A stretch of DNA of 64,000 nt from Porodaedalea pini. Its lineage: Eukaryota; Basidiomycota; Agaricomycetes; Hymenochaetales; Hymenochaetaceae. Every line of letters starts with the position of its first letter. Position 1 is the stretch's first letter. Under the pieces are notes generated by a model that saw nothing but the letters and a program-made list of their open reading frames with translations, made no database searches and had not been told where the DNA came from. This document shows positions 44,811-57,988 of this stretch, in pieces. The stretch is taken from NCBI GenBank assembly GCA_002794775.1, contig NBAY01000113.1, positions 24,134-88,133 of the forward strand, written 5' to 3'. The position numbers and the translations under genes were made by a program.

Positions 44811-47800
44811 TTAAGCCTTGGCTTCTCTTGCCTTTTCGACGGTGAACTCAGCGAGTTCGGCCAGAGTAAGGGAATCCTCGCCAAGGAAAGTCATTGGTAT
44901 GTCAACATCGTATTTCTTCAGGACATCCGCACGTAGCTGCGTGAAAGAGATTGAATCAATGCCCAGCGATAAGACTGGAGTCGACGAATCTACAAATGGA
45001 AGACTCCTGTTAATAATGAAGGAAGAGATTGACTACTAATCACCCACCGAAATTCTCCATATCGGATGAAGTCATCCCGAGAACAGCCTGCAAACTTGCC
45101 GAGATGAACTTCTCCGCATCCTTCGAGGAGATATCCCCGTCGGTCACAAGTGTATCTTCCGAGCCGGTGCGGTCAGATGCTTCGGAACCGCCCTGCTCCT
45201 TTGCCTTATCGACAATAAATTCGGCCAGTTCCGCCAGCGAGAGAGAGTCTTCGCCGAGGAAGGTCATCGGAAGGTCAACTTCGTACTTCTCAGCCACGTC
45301 TGCGCGTAGCTGGGTGAAAGAGATGGAGTCGATGCCAAGTGAAAGCACGGGTGTCGACGAGTCTGATGATATTGAAGCGGTCAGAGTCTGTGACAAACAG
45401 CATTACAGTACTATTGCTCACCAAGGTTTTCGACGTCCGATGGAGTAAGCCCGAGTATAGTTTTAAGACTACCGGTCACGAATTTCTCGACGGCCGGAAC
45501 AGCAATCTTCACGGAACGCTTCGCCGAACTCGCAGGGCTGGCTTTCGGTGCAGATTTCGCGGTTTCCTCAGGCGCGGCAGAGTTTATAACGGATCCGAAG
45601 TATGAGTCCGAGGAGTACAATCCCTTTCCGCGCAGGAGACCAAAGCGCGTCTTGGCGAGTACTGGTACCACAGGAAGCTGTGCGTCTTCGAGTGCTGTCA
45701 GAAGGAGTGGAATGCCCTGCTCGTATGACATGGCTGGAACAGCAGCCACGTCGAGTATGAGCTCATCAGAGGCGTGTTGAAACTCCCATATGCCTAGTTG
45801 AATCGAGTAAGATCTGCTTCCCGATGCAGATGAGCGATAGCCGGCGAGTCCATCCATGAACGCGTCTCCAGCGACGACCGATAGCTGACCAGGCTTTCCC
45901 AGAGGAACGCTATGCATTAAAGTGTCAACAGAAGTCTGGAGAAATGAAAACAAACCTTACCTAGTGCTGCTTAGCATGACGAAGCGCTCGACGTTAATCT
46001 TTAGATCCTCGCACGCAAGATGCACATTCCAGGCACCGAGGGCTCTAGATTTCAGAACAGAGATAAATTCTTGTTCTGTGGTCGAAGTTATGAACGAGCT
46101 CTTGACGATCCCAGTGGTGTATACGATGGAATGGACAGGTCCGTATTCGCTATTGATCTTCGCCAGCGTATCACGGACTGCAGTGTAAGACGCGACTTCA
46201 GCCTGTACGTAGTCAAGTTCGACTCCATCAACTTCCAAGTTGATAAGCGTGGACGCGACCTTTGAGATACTTCAGATTATGATTCATCATTTGAGGTGGA
46301 CGGACATACCTCAATATCGCCCCTATTCTTCTTGTCTACGAAAATGATATTCGACCACCCATGTCTCTCCACCATCTGCTTCGCGAGCGCAATACCAAGG
46401 TCACCCATGCCTACAATAACAGCGCAACCTCTCTTTATTCCGGATGAGTCCTTCGGCATTGGCGTCCAGAAACCATCTTCAACCAGTTGAGACTCCAGAC
46501 GAAGCAGCTGACGGTCAGATGATAGTCGGTACGCGATGGGAGATGATTTGCGACTAGATGCGCTTGCGAGCTCGTGAAGTAAGAGAACGCATGCTTCGCT
46601 CGGGGGCATCCCGTGAGGCAGGTCGAGGGCGGAAACGGATTGCGATGTCGTCTCCTGGCGCAGAACACGGACCATTCCTTGGCCAAGGCTGCCCAAAAGA
46701 CAGCCCGATGATTGAGTCGAACTAGACAGCGGCATCGCAAGTGATGGATCTAAGTCGTTTGGAAGAATCTGAAGCGAGTTCTGCGTGAGGACAATCGCAG
46801 AAAGGATCTTTTGCGAAGTAAGATGGGGCGCGATTGCCTTGATGAAGTTAAGAGCTTCTGACGAAGAAGAAATCATATTTGCTTCAGTTACTTGCTCGCC
46901 GTCAAGAGGTGTCGCGTCAAAGACGATGCAGTAAGAACCACTCTGCGATTTCAAAAACGCGCCGATATCGTTGACCACATGCATCTTCAACGAACTCGAC
47001 TTTGCGTGGTCAGCCAGTGCCTCCTGCAAACGACCTGACCCAATGTAGACCAGCTCAGAGGCCGAAGGGAAGGTAGGTGTGCCAGAGTCAAACGTCTTCT
47101 GCGACCACGTCGTCCTCATAAGGGGAAGACCGCCCCTTGGAGGAAGCGGACGGGCGACAACGGGCATAGAAGAAGGAATCCAGGAGACGGAGTAGTCTGT
47201 GCATGACGCGAGGAGTTCCCCAGAGTCCGAACGAACCTGAAGCTCCGCTGTCATTTTCTTCGAGTTTGGCGAGACCTTTATAGGGAGACGGTAGGTACAC
47301 ACGATGTGTTCGGGGAAAGAATTAGTGTGAACAGTCAGGCCGTTAACGGCGGATGGCAGGAATGCGCCGCTGGAGTGCAATTCGGGAGGTCCTTCAGGCG
47401 CGATGGCGCCAAACATGTGCAGTATCGCGTCCATCTTGCGGACGAAGTCGTGCTGGGAATTTCCAGACGACGGGACATTGATCATTCCAACAGCTTGGTC
47501 TGCGTACACATCAATCGATTGAATGCATTGGAAGTTCGGTCCGAATCGAACGAGATTGTCGACGAATTTCTCGTATGTCGCTTCTTTGCTCAGGGTCTGG
47601 TTCGGTTGTCCGTACACAGAGAATGCAGATGAAGGCGAGGAGGCGGGAAGCAGATTGCCAGAGCAAATCGCCCCCTTCTCAATACCACCCTGTAAGTGAA
47701 CACAGGTGAATGCACTGTCACGAATCTCCAACTTCAATGTTTCTTGACCCGGGTTTTCGAGGAGTAGAGGCTTAAGGAAGCGCATGTCGACCACAACCGG

Positions 47801-50800
47801 GGTCGAACGAGCCTTTCTCGCCTCGAGGGACACGAACATGGCAAGTGCGGCTGCAGGGATGATGGGAACACCATCGACTGTGTGGTCCTTCTCGAGTAGC
47901 GGTCCGAGCTCCTTGCCTATTTCCCAAGTTGTTGTGTACACATCACTTTGCTGCGTGCCTTTGATCTTGGTCGTCCGAGATGCGACGATTGATGGGTAAT
48001 GGCGCTGTCTCTGCCACGGGTACGTCGGGATGGCAATCTTCTGGGCGCGGAGACGTCGCCCGGCGAAGACCTGTTCGAAGTCTGGCGTAACACCCAAAGT
48101 ATAAAGCGTCGCCAAGGTTTGCATGAGTGGGTTCAGCGTGTTTGTAGTAGGCCTGTCGCACAACGAAGTGATGGAGGGAGGCTTAGAGACGCGAGAGCTT
48201 GCGTCTTTCAGCAAGTGAGCGATGACATTCTGCGGGCCAACATCGATAACCGCATTGACATTTCCTTCATCGAGCATTGCGCGAGCGGCATCTGCGAAAC
48301 GCACAGGTTGCCGAGCCTGCTTGACCTGTAGTATACTTTTAGAGTCAAGCGCATAAGATTTGAAAGAGATCTTACCCAATAATTTGCATCAAGAAGTTCG
48401 CCGCTCTTCAATGCTTGACCTTCGACGCTTGAGAAGTAGGGAACAGTCGGCCGGCCGATCTCGTCTCCGTCGCGCTCTAGATGCTCGCGAATTGGGCCTA
48501 AGGAGGGCTCGATGCAATGGCTATGGAAGCCTAACAGGAAAACGAGTCAAGCTTCGGGCTCGGCGCAGACTTACAAAGAGTAGGGCATACCTTGATTTAC
48601 CGATAGCACAGTCCCCTTAATTGATTTCTTCGCGAGATCATCCACAAGCTTCAGGACAGCCTGCTCGTCTCCGGAAACAACGTGTTGCGTGTCCGAATTG
48701 TATGCGGCGATAGTAACGACCTCGGATAATCCTAGAGCAGCAATGCGCTTCTTAATCGGCTCCGCCGGCGCGCGGATGGCGGCCATCAGTCCTCCGTTGG
48801 TCCGCTCCGGACGCATTGCATTGGACCGAATGACGACAAACTCGAGTGCAGCGTCAAATTCCATGCTTCCGGATGTGACTGGTAAACAGAGGGTAAGGAT
48901 TTAGATGTCAAAAGACCAGGACGAACACGTACCTGAGGCGGCTATTTCTCCGAGACTGTGCGCGAGGATGGTGTTCGGTCGGACACCAATATGATCCAGC
49001 CACCTCACCATAGCGCATTCGAAGATGAAGATGCATGGTTGGGAGATATGAGTCTCGTTGATAGCATTCGAACTTTTCTCGACATCTGCATAATCGAACA
49101 GCAGAGGCGCCAAATCGACGCCAAGGAGTTCAAACGCCTGCTCAGAGTACTCAAGCAGGTAACCCGCGAACACTTTATCCACATCGCTCAATGCGCGTCC
49201 CATGCCATGCCACTGACTGCCCTGGCCTGGGAAGGCGAATGCGACTCGAGGCTTCGACGGAATAGCGGAGAATGGCTTCTTTGTGGCGGATGCCAACGCA
49301 TCAGTGAGGTTGCCGAGGAGTTCCTTCAGCGTCGTGCAAGTGCATGCGAATCGGAAGCGGTAGTGCTCGCGGCCAACGCAGGTTGTGTAGCAGATGTCAG
49401 CGAGGTCCGACTCTTTAGCTCGCGAGCAGTAGTCAACATAGCTGCGCAAATACTCCAAAAGGGCCTTTTCTGTCTTCGCACTGACTACGAAGAGACACGG
49501 GATAGGTCGCGTACGGACCTCGGGAGCTGAAGACTCGATAACCTTTTCAGAACGATATTCCTCCAGAATCACAGCCGCGATAGTGCCAGCGAAGCCGAAG
49601 GATCTATGAGCATGGTTAGCTACAGAAGGGTGACCTCGATGATTATGTACTTACAGAGAAAGAGCCCTTAATGGAACATCTGCCGCCCTTCTGCGGAGCT
49701 GTGTCTCAAGATGGGAGATCCTCAGAGGAGTGACGCTCGTATCCAGTCTCGGACTCAGATTTTCACCGTTAAGATGTGCGAGTCCAGGAACAACGGCGTG
49801 TTGAAGCGATTGTAGTGCCTTTGCAACACCGACAAGTCCTGCAGTACTCTCGGTGTGTCCGAAGACCGTCTTTGCGGCGCCTAGCACAAGTGGTGACTCC
49901 GTGGTATGAGTCCCACCGAAGACTTCGTTGATCGCCTGGATCTCCATCATATCGCCGAGAATGGTACCCGTGCCATGGTTTTCGATGAAGCTGGGTGCGA
50001 TCGTATATTAAAGCCCACGCCAAAATAAGATGATACTTCAAAGATGAAAGACTTACTCAACATCCTTTGGTTCAATCCCGGCTGAGGCTAATACGGTCTT
50101 CTGCAGTGCAACCTGCGCCTTTGAGTTCGGAGCAACGAGACCTTGCGAGCGTCCGTTGTGCTGGACGGACGTCGACTTAACAACACCGATGATGTTGTCA
50201 CCATCGCGCAGAGCGGCACGTTTGCTCTTTACAATGAAAGCCATAGCGCCCTCCGATGGCACATATCCATCCGCATCCTTGCTGAATGTTGCACAGCGTC
50301 CGTGCAAGGAACTCATTTGGTTCGCAGAGAGAAAGCCAAAGTTTCCGGGCCTAGTGAAATCGGAATGAGTAAAAACTAGTCATACTAATCGACAATACGT
50401 ACCAGACGTGCACGTTAACGGAGCAGACTATCGCTGATTCGCTCTGCCCATAACGAATTGACATGAGGGCTGCCATGGACCAATATTAGAGGCAAATTTA
50501 TAGTGTCCAAAGTCGGAATATTTACCATTATCAAGCGCAACGAGTCCACCGCTGCATGCTGTGTTCAGCGTCACGGATGGTCCGTGGATATCCAAGAAGC
50601 TGAGGAAAATGAGACTCGTTTAGATATGTTGACGATCATCGAGCACTCACTAGCTCAGCCGACCGGAAATAGCACTGTCTGCAACTCCAGTTCCGTAATA
50701 CCGATCATACACTTGGAATCGGAAAACTTCAAGTCAGCTGGTGCATGAGACTTCATGTTTAAATACGATTTACCTTCGAAACCCTTCTCGGTGTAAATCA

Positions 50801-53367
50801 AATCCGGGTATCCAAACTCTGGTCCTTGAGCGACGAACACTCCCATGTTTCCACCTTTCACCGCGCTCAGTGGAATATTCGCATCTTCGAGAGCCTCGAC
50901 TGCGACCTCCATTGCAACACGCGCACCGGGGGTTACGAAGTATGCCTCCGCAGGACTGATCCCGAAAAAGGCGTTGTCGTAGCTCGCAATCTCGATGCGA
51001 CCCATTTGCGTAAAGTTGATCATCCCTGGTGGCGGCTTCGACGGAGGGTTCGTCGGTGGATGATAGAATGACGAATGATCCCAGCGATCATTTCCCATGT
51101 ATTCGAGCACCTGTGTCTTGTGCACAAGCGCGTCCCAGAAGGCGCTTGCGGAATTCACTTTGCCCGGGAGGCGGAAGGCCTGGCCGATGATGACGACCTC
51201 GTTGTCATCATCTCGAGATAAATGAACGCGAGGAAAGAGAGACGAGGTCGAGAGGGACGAGGCATTGAGCTTGTCGAATATGACGCGCGACAGTGCGGAG
51301 AGATCGACGTAGTCGTGACACGCGCTCATCGGAAGATCGAGCGAAAAACGGGTATTGAGCTTTGAGACGATGCGCGTCGCCATGTTTGAGTCCATGCCAA
51401 GCTCAGCGAACGACGCGTCTCCATTCTCATCGACGAGCGTCTTCGACACGCCTAGACCCTCTGCGACGATCTGGGCAACTTCCGACTCAACCTCCTCTAG
51501 TGTCTTCACTGCCTTCTTCGACTTCTTAGTCTTGTTCTCGCCACCGAACTTTGACAGCTTCGGGTCATTGAGCAGCGCTGCGAGGCGTGCACCAAACCGC
51601 TCCTCGAGTGCCTTCCGCCAAATCAGCCCCTTCCGTGTCATCGGGATAGTCTCCCCTGGCTCGAGCACGAGGACGCGAGAGACGGGCACACGCAGCGGCG
51701 GATGTAGGCCCTTATTTACCAGCGCGAACGCGCGCATCACCTCGCGCCCGTCAAACCCGCCTTCGGGCACTTCGACAATCGCGCAAACAAAGTCCGCCGC
51801 GCCACGCAGGAAGCGGTTCCCTACGAGTGCCGCTTGTGCGATCGCAGGATTCTCGGTGAGCTCGCGCTCCGGCCCTCGCGGATCAAGGAGCTCTGCAGAT
51901 CCGAGTTGAACGTAATCCTCTTTGCGACCCTCCCAGAGGAGACGCCCGGCAGTGAGCGAGTAGATGTCGCCCGTGCGGAAGGTGGTGATTCCCGTTGCGG
52001 GGTTATGCGTGTACGTCTCGGACGTGAAGTTGCGATAACCACGAGAGATATATGGAGAAGAGATGATGAGCTCGCCATCTTAACAACAAAAAATCAGAGT
52101 GATAGACAATTCGAGATGAAAGTACGCTTACAAGATTCGTTCTCCTTACCATCACGGTCGACGAGCGTCAGCTTGGCGTTCTTGACCAAAACCTCGTCGA
52201 TCGGATACCCACCCTCAGCCATCGTCTTTACGTCTACCTCAAACAGTGCGCCGCCAAGCTCCGTCATACCCAAGCTGACGTCCATCTTCAGCCCGTGCTC
52301 CGCGGCCCACTTCTCCGCACCAGTGTCTGCAAGAGCACCGCCACTCAACAGCTGGCGGCATCCCTTGAAAAGTTCGAGGTACTCAGGATGCCCATCACAT
52401 GCAGTCATGAAGCGTTTGTAGAGCCATGGCACGCCGCTGATCATGTCTGCCTTTGCGCGGGTTGCGGTTTGCAGCAAGATCGCGCCGATGTCGTACTCCG
52501 CCACGTTAGAAGAAGAGGCGGCGGATGAGACCGGTGCAGGATACGTCGACGGCGGGACGCCAAAGATGTAGCATCCTACGGGGAGAACGATGTGGCACGT
52601 AAAGTCGTGCGCAAGCGCCATGATGTGACTGAATGGGCCCCATCCAAGGACGCGGAATCTCTCTGGCGCGCACGGCGCATACAGCTCGCGTGTGATCCCC
52701 TTTCGAACGCGCCACCTTGCGAGCTCGAGCTCGGCGTTGCCAAACAACACACCATGCGTAATGGGTACACATTTCAGATTGGCGGTAGATGACGCGGAGG
52801 ACGTGTAAAGGTAGAGAGCGTCGGCCGACGGCGACGGTAGGTGAGTGAAGTCGATGGACGACTTGCTAGTTGAGTACTTCTTGAGCAGAGTAGGGATACC
52901 AGATTCCGACGGTATAAACGGGAGCGCGACGAGTCCCATGTCTAGTAAGGCGTTAGAGGGAGTTACAAAAGGAATGACAGTCACTCACCCTTGATAAGCT
53001 TTATGTTCCCCTCCGCCGTCTCGGGGAGCACAACGCAGGTCGGGTGAATACCCTCAAGCATCCCTCGGAGCAATGGCTCCGGCGCATGGAAATCTAGGGG
53101 CGACGCGACGCCGCCCAGCAACCAGACGGCGAGGATTACGGCCAGGACATATGGATGGTTCTCGCTGATGATCGACACAACCGGTTTCTCTCCGAACTTG
53201 GCGCGGAGCTCAGTAGCAACGCCGGCAGCGAGTCCGAGCAGCTGTGCGTAGGTGAGCGTGTCGCCGCAGCAATCGATGACCTGTGCACCAGCCGTGTCGG
53301 GAGCTGACGCGACTTGGACAAATCTATGGATGACAGTCTCTCGGGAATGAGCGTCGGAGGCAGCCAT
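44811..53367 (-). CDS. AMP-ligase polyketide synthase AL-ACP-KS-AT-DH-KR-ACP-ACP
   Basis: 16 exons, all in phase, 2,583 residues: 53367-52989, 52941-52132, 52078-50774, 50726-50651, 50599-50526, 50469-50403, 50350-50057, 49990-49655, 49603-48933, 48878-48591, 48530-48376, 48324-46310, 46259-45961, 45910-45422, 45362-45048, 44989-44811. Domains: adenylating ligase (SLGMTELGG, RTGD, TRKG); ACP (LGMDSN, Ser about 625); KS with Cys in NTACSGG (about 872) and His in ENHGTGT and FGHTES; AT with GQGSQWHGMG and AHSLGE; DH with H-x3-G-x4-P (DHTVDGVPIIP, about 1628) and D-x3-H (MDAILH); KR with GMGDLG; tandem ACPs (LGIDSIS, about 2431 and 2536). No thioesterase or reductase. The ligase start recalls hispidin synthase, which loads an aryl acid; HispS is much shorter. 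The KR site reads GQLSVVAGDAF, lacking the usual Tyr and Asn. Product unknown. Confidence 0.93.
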
Positions 53368-54479
53368 AATAAGAGGTCGAGGTTTGAGTCTGGCTGTCTT
53401 CGTCGGCTCTCGACTTTAAGAGCATTGCGTCCTTCGTGCGGGAGAGTATTCTGAAGTGCGGCCGTAAGAGCGTCTACGCCAGCATCCGGAAGCGTTCAGA
53501 AGTGGTGACAAGGGGTTATGGAAGCTCAACAATAACACACTCGACCGCAGTATCTGCGACGCGGCACCAGCGGGTCAAGTTGGGCAATCAGCAGCAACAG
53601 CGACCGCAGATGCTGGCAACACTGCGGACGCCCTGAAGCGTCATTTGAAGCCCAAAGAGTGTGCAATACCACTAAGTCGAGCTAGATGAAACGAAAAGAG
53701 AAAAGCTTGCAAGGCAGCAGGGAGATAAACACAGACGTCCCGAAGACCATGCCGATGTTCCGACGGTCCGCTTGATGCACATCGCCTTCCGTCACGCGCT
53801 TTGACGACATCCGCGACCTACCGGACACTTTATTTGCGTCCTTCGCCTTCTCCAACATCTCTGAGCTGAGCTTCAATTGGCGAGAGCAACTGAAGAACTG
53901 TGCGAAGGACACCTTGCGAATTGAACCATATACCTTGAGCGAGTCGCCTGACTCCACTTGCTACCTTCGGTATATCTGACTCGGCACCACCAACCGGGGC
54001 GGTGAGTGTATTGACTAGTGTTCAAACAGCTCTGCGTCCGAGTACTGCCAGTGGTCAAGAGATTTTAGCGGAGACTCAAAGAGCTTTGGTCGCGATCGGT
54101 ACGTGCATTACACCACGTGACCGAGTCGGCAGAACGGCAATGCACCATCTCAATCCCAATATTATGCTCTAGTTAGCTGTTTCAACAAACCAAATTCGAG
54201 TCTTTCTACTAAGTAGCAGCTTATTACGACTTTTAGCGCAACTAATAGACGTGGAAAGCAGCACGGCGCCTGTGCGTCCTTGTTGACAGCACCCATCTCA
54301 CCATCACAGCTTCCTCTTGCAACGTGCATCAAGGTCTAGAGCCTCTCTAACACTGCAAATGTTCTCAGTGTTGACACTTCATCGCCATCTCCTTCAGTAC
54401 ATAAGGCTGCTTCATCTTCGTGTTCGTAACGTTCGGCCACCCGATCTAGTTCAAGAACCCATACTATCTCTTTGTAGCG
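53368..54479. other. Divergent region upstream of the PKS gene
   Basis: About 1.1 kb between PKS start and the plus-strand gene at 54480. A minus-strand open stretch near 53682-53957 ends in a hydrophobic tail (GTSVFISLLP), but I cannot connect it to a start or a family. The region should contain both promoters. Confidence 0.5.
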
Positions 54480-57174
54480 ATGAACCTTGCATTTCCAGTA
54501 CACAACACCGATATAGGCTCAGATAGATACGCCGAGTCTTACCTCGAAGCTTGTTCTCTGCTCTCATCGATAAGCACAAATGCCACTGATGACGACCTTC
54601 CTGGTCCCGGTCGCACTCTCGGAATCTTATTCGACTTCTCAGGAAAGCACTTGGAGACTGGGCTTAACCGGGTGCTCGAAAAGCTTCCTAAACGCTTCAG
54701 ACCTCGCCAGTATGAAGCCACGAGTTCTTTTCCAGATGGTAGGAGAGCAACAAATGCAGATGTAGATGCAATAATGGAGGATGATTTGGAAATCTGTTCG
54801 CTTGTGCCGACAATAAGCACAACTGCCACCGCTGACAATCTCCCCGGTCCTGGCTACACGGTCGGCCGCTTCTACAGTTTCGCAGGGAAACGAATGGAGA
54901 CGAATCTTGGGCAGCTTGCAGAGAAGCTCGGCAAGGGACCTCTGATGACGGCTAGTAGAATACATAGACGTCGAATGAAGGCTTCGACTCTTCCATCCGG
55001 TAGTCGCAAGCTTGAGAAAAAGAATGCAAAGGTAAAGAAGGACTGCAAGAAACTGCTGAAATATGCACGGTACGTGCTACACGTCATTCCGTAGCGCGTT
55101 TTAAGTTTTCTTAATCACAGATCGCGTGAACGGATGACGAAGCTGCAAGCACTCGACAGAATCATTCAGTTTATCGTCGGCGATCGATTTGTTCACGCTT
55201 TTTTCCTCTCTATTGGCGCCGTGGATGTTATTCAGTCGTTGCAAAAACGGCACTCTCGATCGTCCGATTACGATTCTGGACTACTGAGCAGCTCTCGCAA
55301 GGCCCTGTTCTCGTTGGCAGACACAGATGTGAATGTCCTTGCACAGAACATCGAGGCAATGATAGTCGCTGCTCGTATGGATATGTTAGATCCACGCGTC
55401 GAAAGTTTCAAGGACTATATAAAGTGCGAATACCTCTTTGGAGCCTCTTCTACGCCGTAACGTGTTGAATCGATCTCATTTCAGGGATCCGGATAGGGCC
55501 TTCCTTGTCCTTCGCCACCTAATTAACTTCTCTGACAAACTGGACAACTTATACGTGATGCGCTTGGTGGAATATATGATAAACTTTGCCCAGGTCCCAT
55601 TAAATTCCATCGAATGGCCATCTCTGGATAGGCTCATCGAGAGATACCTGGCCTTTATCATTAACACAAGCGAAAGTTTTGGCTACGGGTGGGAGATTAC
55701 AAGTCGCATTCTTGTTCCTTTGATGGAAATGATACTACGGCGAGTACCCAAATCGGCCAAGTTGTCATAAAATAGTACTGACTCTATCACAGATATGCGG
55801 AAAGGCTCCCCGTGACTTTGAGCTCGGCGTTCTTCTCTTGGCTCACAGCTGTTGACGATTCCGAACATCTCAGCGATAGGATGCACGCCTTCTTTTCGTG
55901 GTGTCTCCTACGCGGAATCGGCATCAGGCATGGTATAACAGACGCCACCTTCCAAGTCAATTTAGACCTTCTGCGGCTATCTTATCCTCATACTGCCGTG
56001 CAACCCCTCCTCCGTCGGATTACATGCGTACCCGAGATCCTGCTTTGCAGAATATTAATGGGAAAATACGGTAAAGCTGAAATGACCGACTGCTTGGGAA
56101 GAGCAAGGGTCGTAGACCCCAAAGAAATGGAGCATATATGCAGGCTTCTGTCGTTATTCGTCGATAGGTACTGTTATACGCGTGATTCATTACATGATTT
56201 AGTCTAACAAGTACACACTCTAGCCGTGATTACTTTGTTCGGCAGCGTGCGTTGCATGTCTTCAAATACTTACTTGCCACAGACATCTATTGGCGGACCG
56301 AGTCACTCCGCGCGTTCTCGACTACCACTTTTGCGCTGACAACAGGGTATACGACTTTAATTCAAGCCTCGTACAAGCCTCAAGTTCAGCTCGTGGACCG
56401 ATGGTCAGCAGAAGTCGTTCGCCACTGCGACATTAAGGGAAACGTAATTCATATTTACAACAAAAGTGTAGGTCTTTAGTAACACTTACTTATCGCAAGC
56501 TATGATAATGACCTCCTTTACAGGTACGAGAGAGCTGTGCTGCTTGCCATGATGTACTCGAAGGAACGCTAGAAACCTTGACTCTGGAATCGCAAGATGT
56601 GCTTGAGCTTCACATCCCGCGAGGCACACCATTCAACCCCAGAGGCCATACTCCGATACTTGCCGGGACCAATTGTGATGGACAAAATATGTACATCGCG
56701 CAGCCAGTGAGCAAGAGTGGGTATCGCGTCGCCTTCGTCTCAGTTACAGAGGGCATGAAGCCTGAAGAATTGCGAATGTGGAGCATCGAGCCGCCTTTTA
56801 AAACAGTGAAGAAAGTCGTACCCTTGTATGTCGTTGTGTTCGTTCTCCGGTATGCGCCATCCGTATACGCAGGACACAGACGTAATGCAGTCCGATCTTC
56901 TGACGCTGGAGCTCAGCTCGGGTTCGACGCGACAGGTCCGTATTCTTGGAAGCCTCGGCATTTCACTGCACAACGCTTTGCACGACCTGCGCGCTTTGAT
57001 CCAGAATCAACGGGTGGTATTCCTTATAGAAAGAACTATCGGATACAGAATGCACCGGTCATGGAGGACGAATCTGACTCGGAAGGTTCCTCAGGGTTCA
57101 CTGACGAAGATTGCGAAACTGGCGATGAATCGGAGCCGGAGAGCCTTAATAACACAGACACAACTTCTGAATAG
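54480..57174 (+). CDS. Large unknown protein with an internal duplication and possible DUF3421-like tail
   Basis: Proposed exons: 54480-55069, 55121-55423, 55485-about 55749, about 55794-56167, 56224-56467 and 56524-57174. The N-terminus has two copies of a 50-residue unit sharing LPGPG, FSGK/FAGK and a final EKL (from about 54540 and 54785). A Lys-rich helix and a long helical middle follow. The C-terminal part (ILAGTNCDGQNMYIAQPVSKSGYRVAFV) resembles DM9/DUF3421 repeats, a guess from pattern. The tail is Ser/Glu/Asp-rich. The junction near 55750-55794 does not keep phase with a clean GT-AG intron, so one exon edge is wrong or the gene has a lesion. It is divergent from the PKS gene. I do not recognise the family. 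Confidence 0.6.
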
Positions 57175-57718
57175 ACGTGAGGAAAGTCTCGTCATATGAT
57201 TGGCTTGTAGAGTTCCTTCGAATGCTTGGTATTGTAGGGCAGGTGCTTCATCACTCCTAGATCGATCGTCTGTGAGTATATAGTATCGCGGGGAGATTGA
57301 AACAAAGGACTTCCGAACGCAGTCTTAGAATACAAGCAAGTGTGAGTGATATAGAGAAAGGCGAGGCTGAATTACATTTTAGCTGAAATATGTACAAAAT
57401 CTATTTGTACTACAAATAGACTGAGATGCGACGCGACTGTGTTACTCCCTGCACATTTGACGACTTCAGCGGTCCATAGTTGCATCCGGCATCGTTGGAA
57501 TAAGCAAGCCGGCGGAACCCTGAGTCGGCAACCCTCGGAATCCCGAGTACCCGAGCCGAGGAGCAAATTGCGAGATACGGAAGATCGACGCTCGCCCCAC
57601 ACGGAACGAGCGGAACAAACACCACGGAATACATGACAGGCGATGTTGCGGAAATTAGGACTAGTACTGTTGGGTATTTTATGTCTCGTTTATTTTCACT
57701 CCGAAACATGCAGCGGCT

Positions 57719-57937
57719 CACGAGAGCCCAAAACACGTCGGCCTCATCTGGTGGCTTCTCTGCCATGAGGTCTTCCGCTTTCGCAGCACCGTCCCGCACA
57801 CGAAGGATGGCTGGGAAGTCATGACAGACGTGTTCTTCTACCATGACCCAGAAGAAGTCGAGAAGCAGCAGCAAGAGGAGGCCCAGGGCAAGGCGCTGAC
57901 AACCGACGAGCAGCAGGAGGCTACAGCTCTGGAGTAG
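57719..57937 (+). pseudogene. C-terminal fragment of ribosomal protein uS2 (RPS0/RPSA)
   Basis: Frame: [35 protein letters not shown], then [23 protein letters not shown], then a stop at 57935-57937. It matches the end of 40S protein S0/SA: LIWWLL, DGW-MTD and [11 protein letters not shown]. The 5' part of the gene is absent, and the normal Trp/Gly/Ala-rich C-terminus is cut by the stop. No intron lies inside. It is a fragment, perhaps a retrocopy; the working gene is elsewhere. Confidence 0.75.
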
Positions 57938-57988
57938 GACAACACGTTCGCGCTGCAGGCTGGATCCATCAACCCTGGGCATGAACGC

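Noticed and set aside
44811..53367. Part of a fungal bioluminescence (luciferin) cluster
   Set aside because: The ligase-first PKS resembles hispidin synthase, but no luciferase, hispidin-3-hydroxylase or P450 is nearby, and the domain set is larger. HispS-like is as far as the sequence allows.
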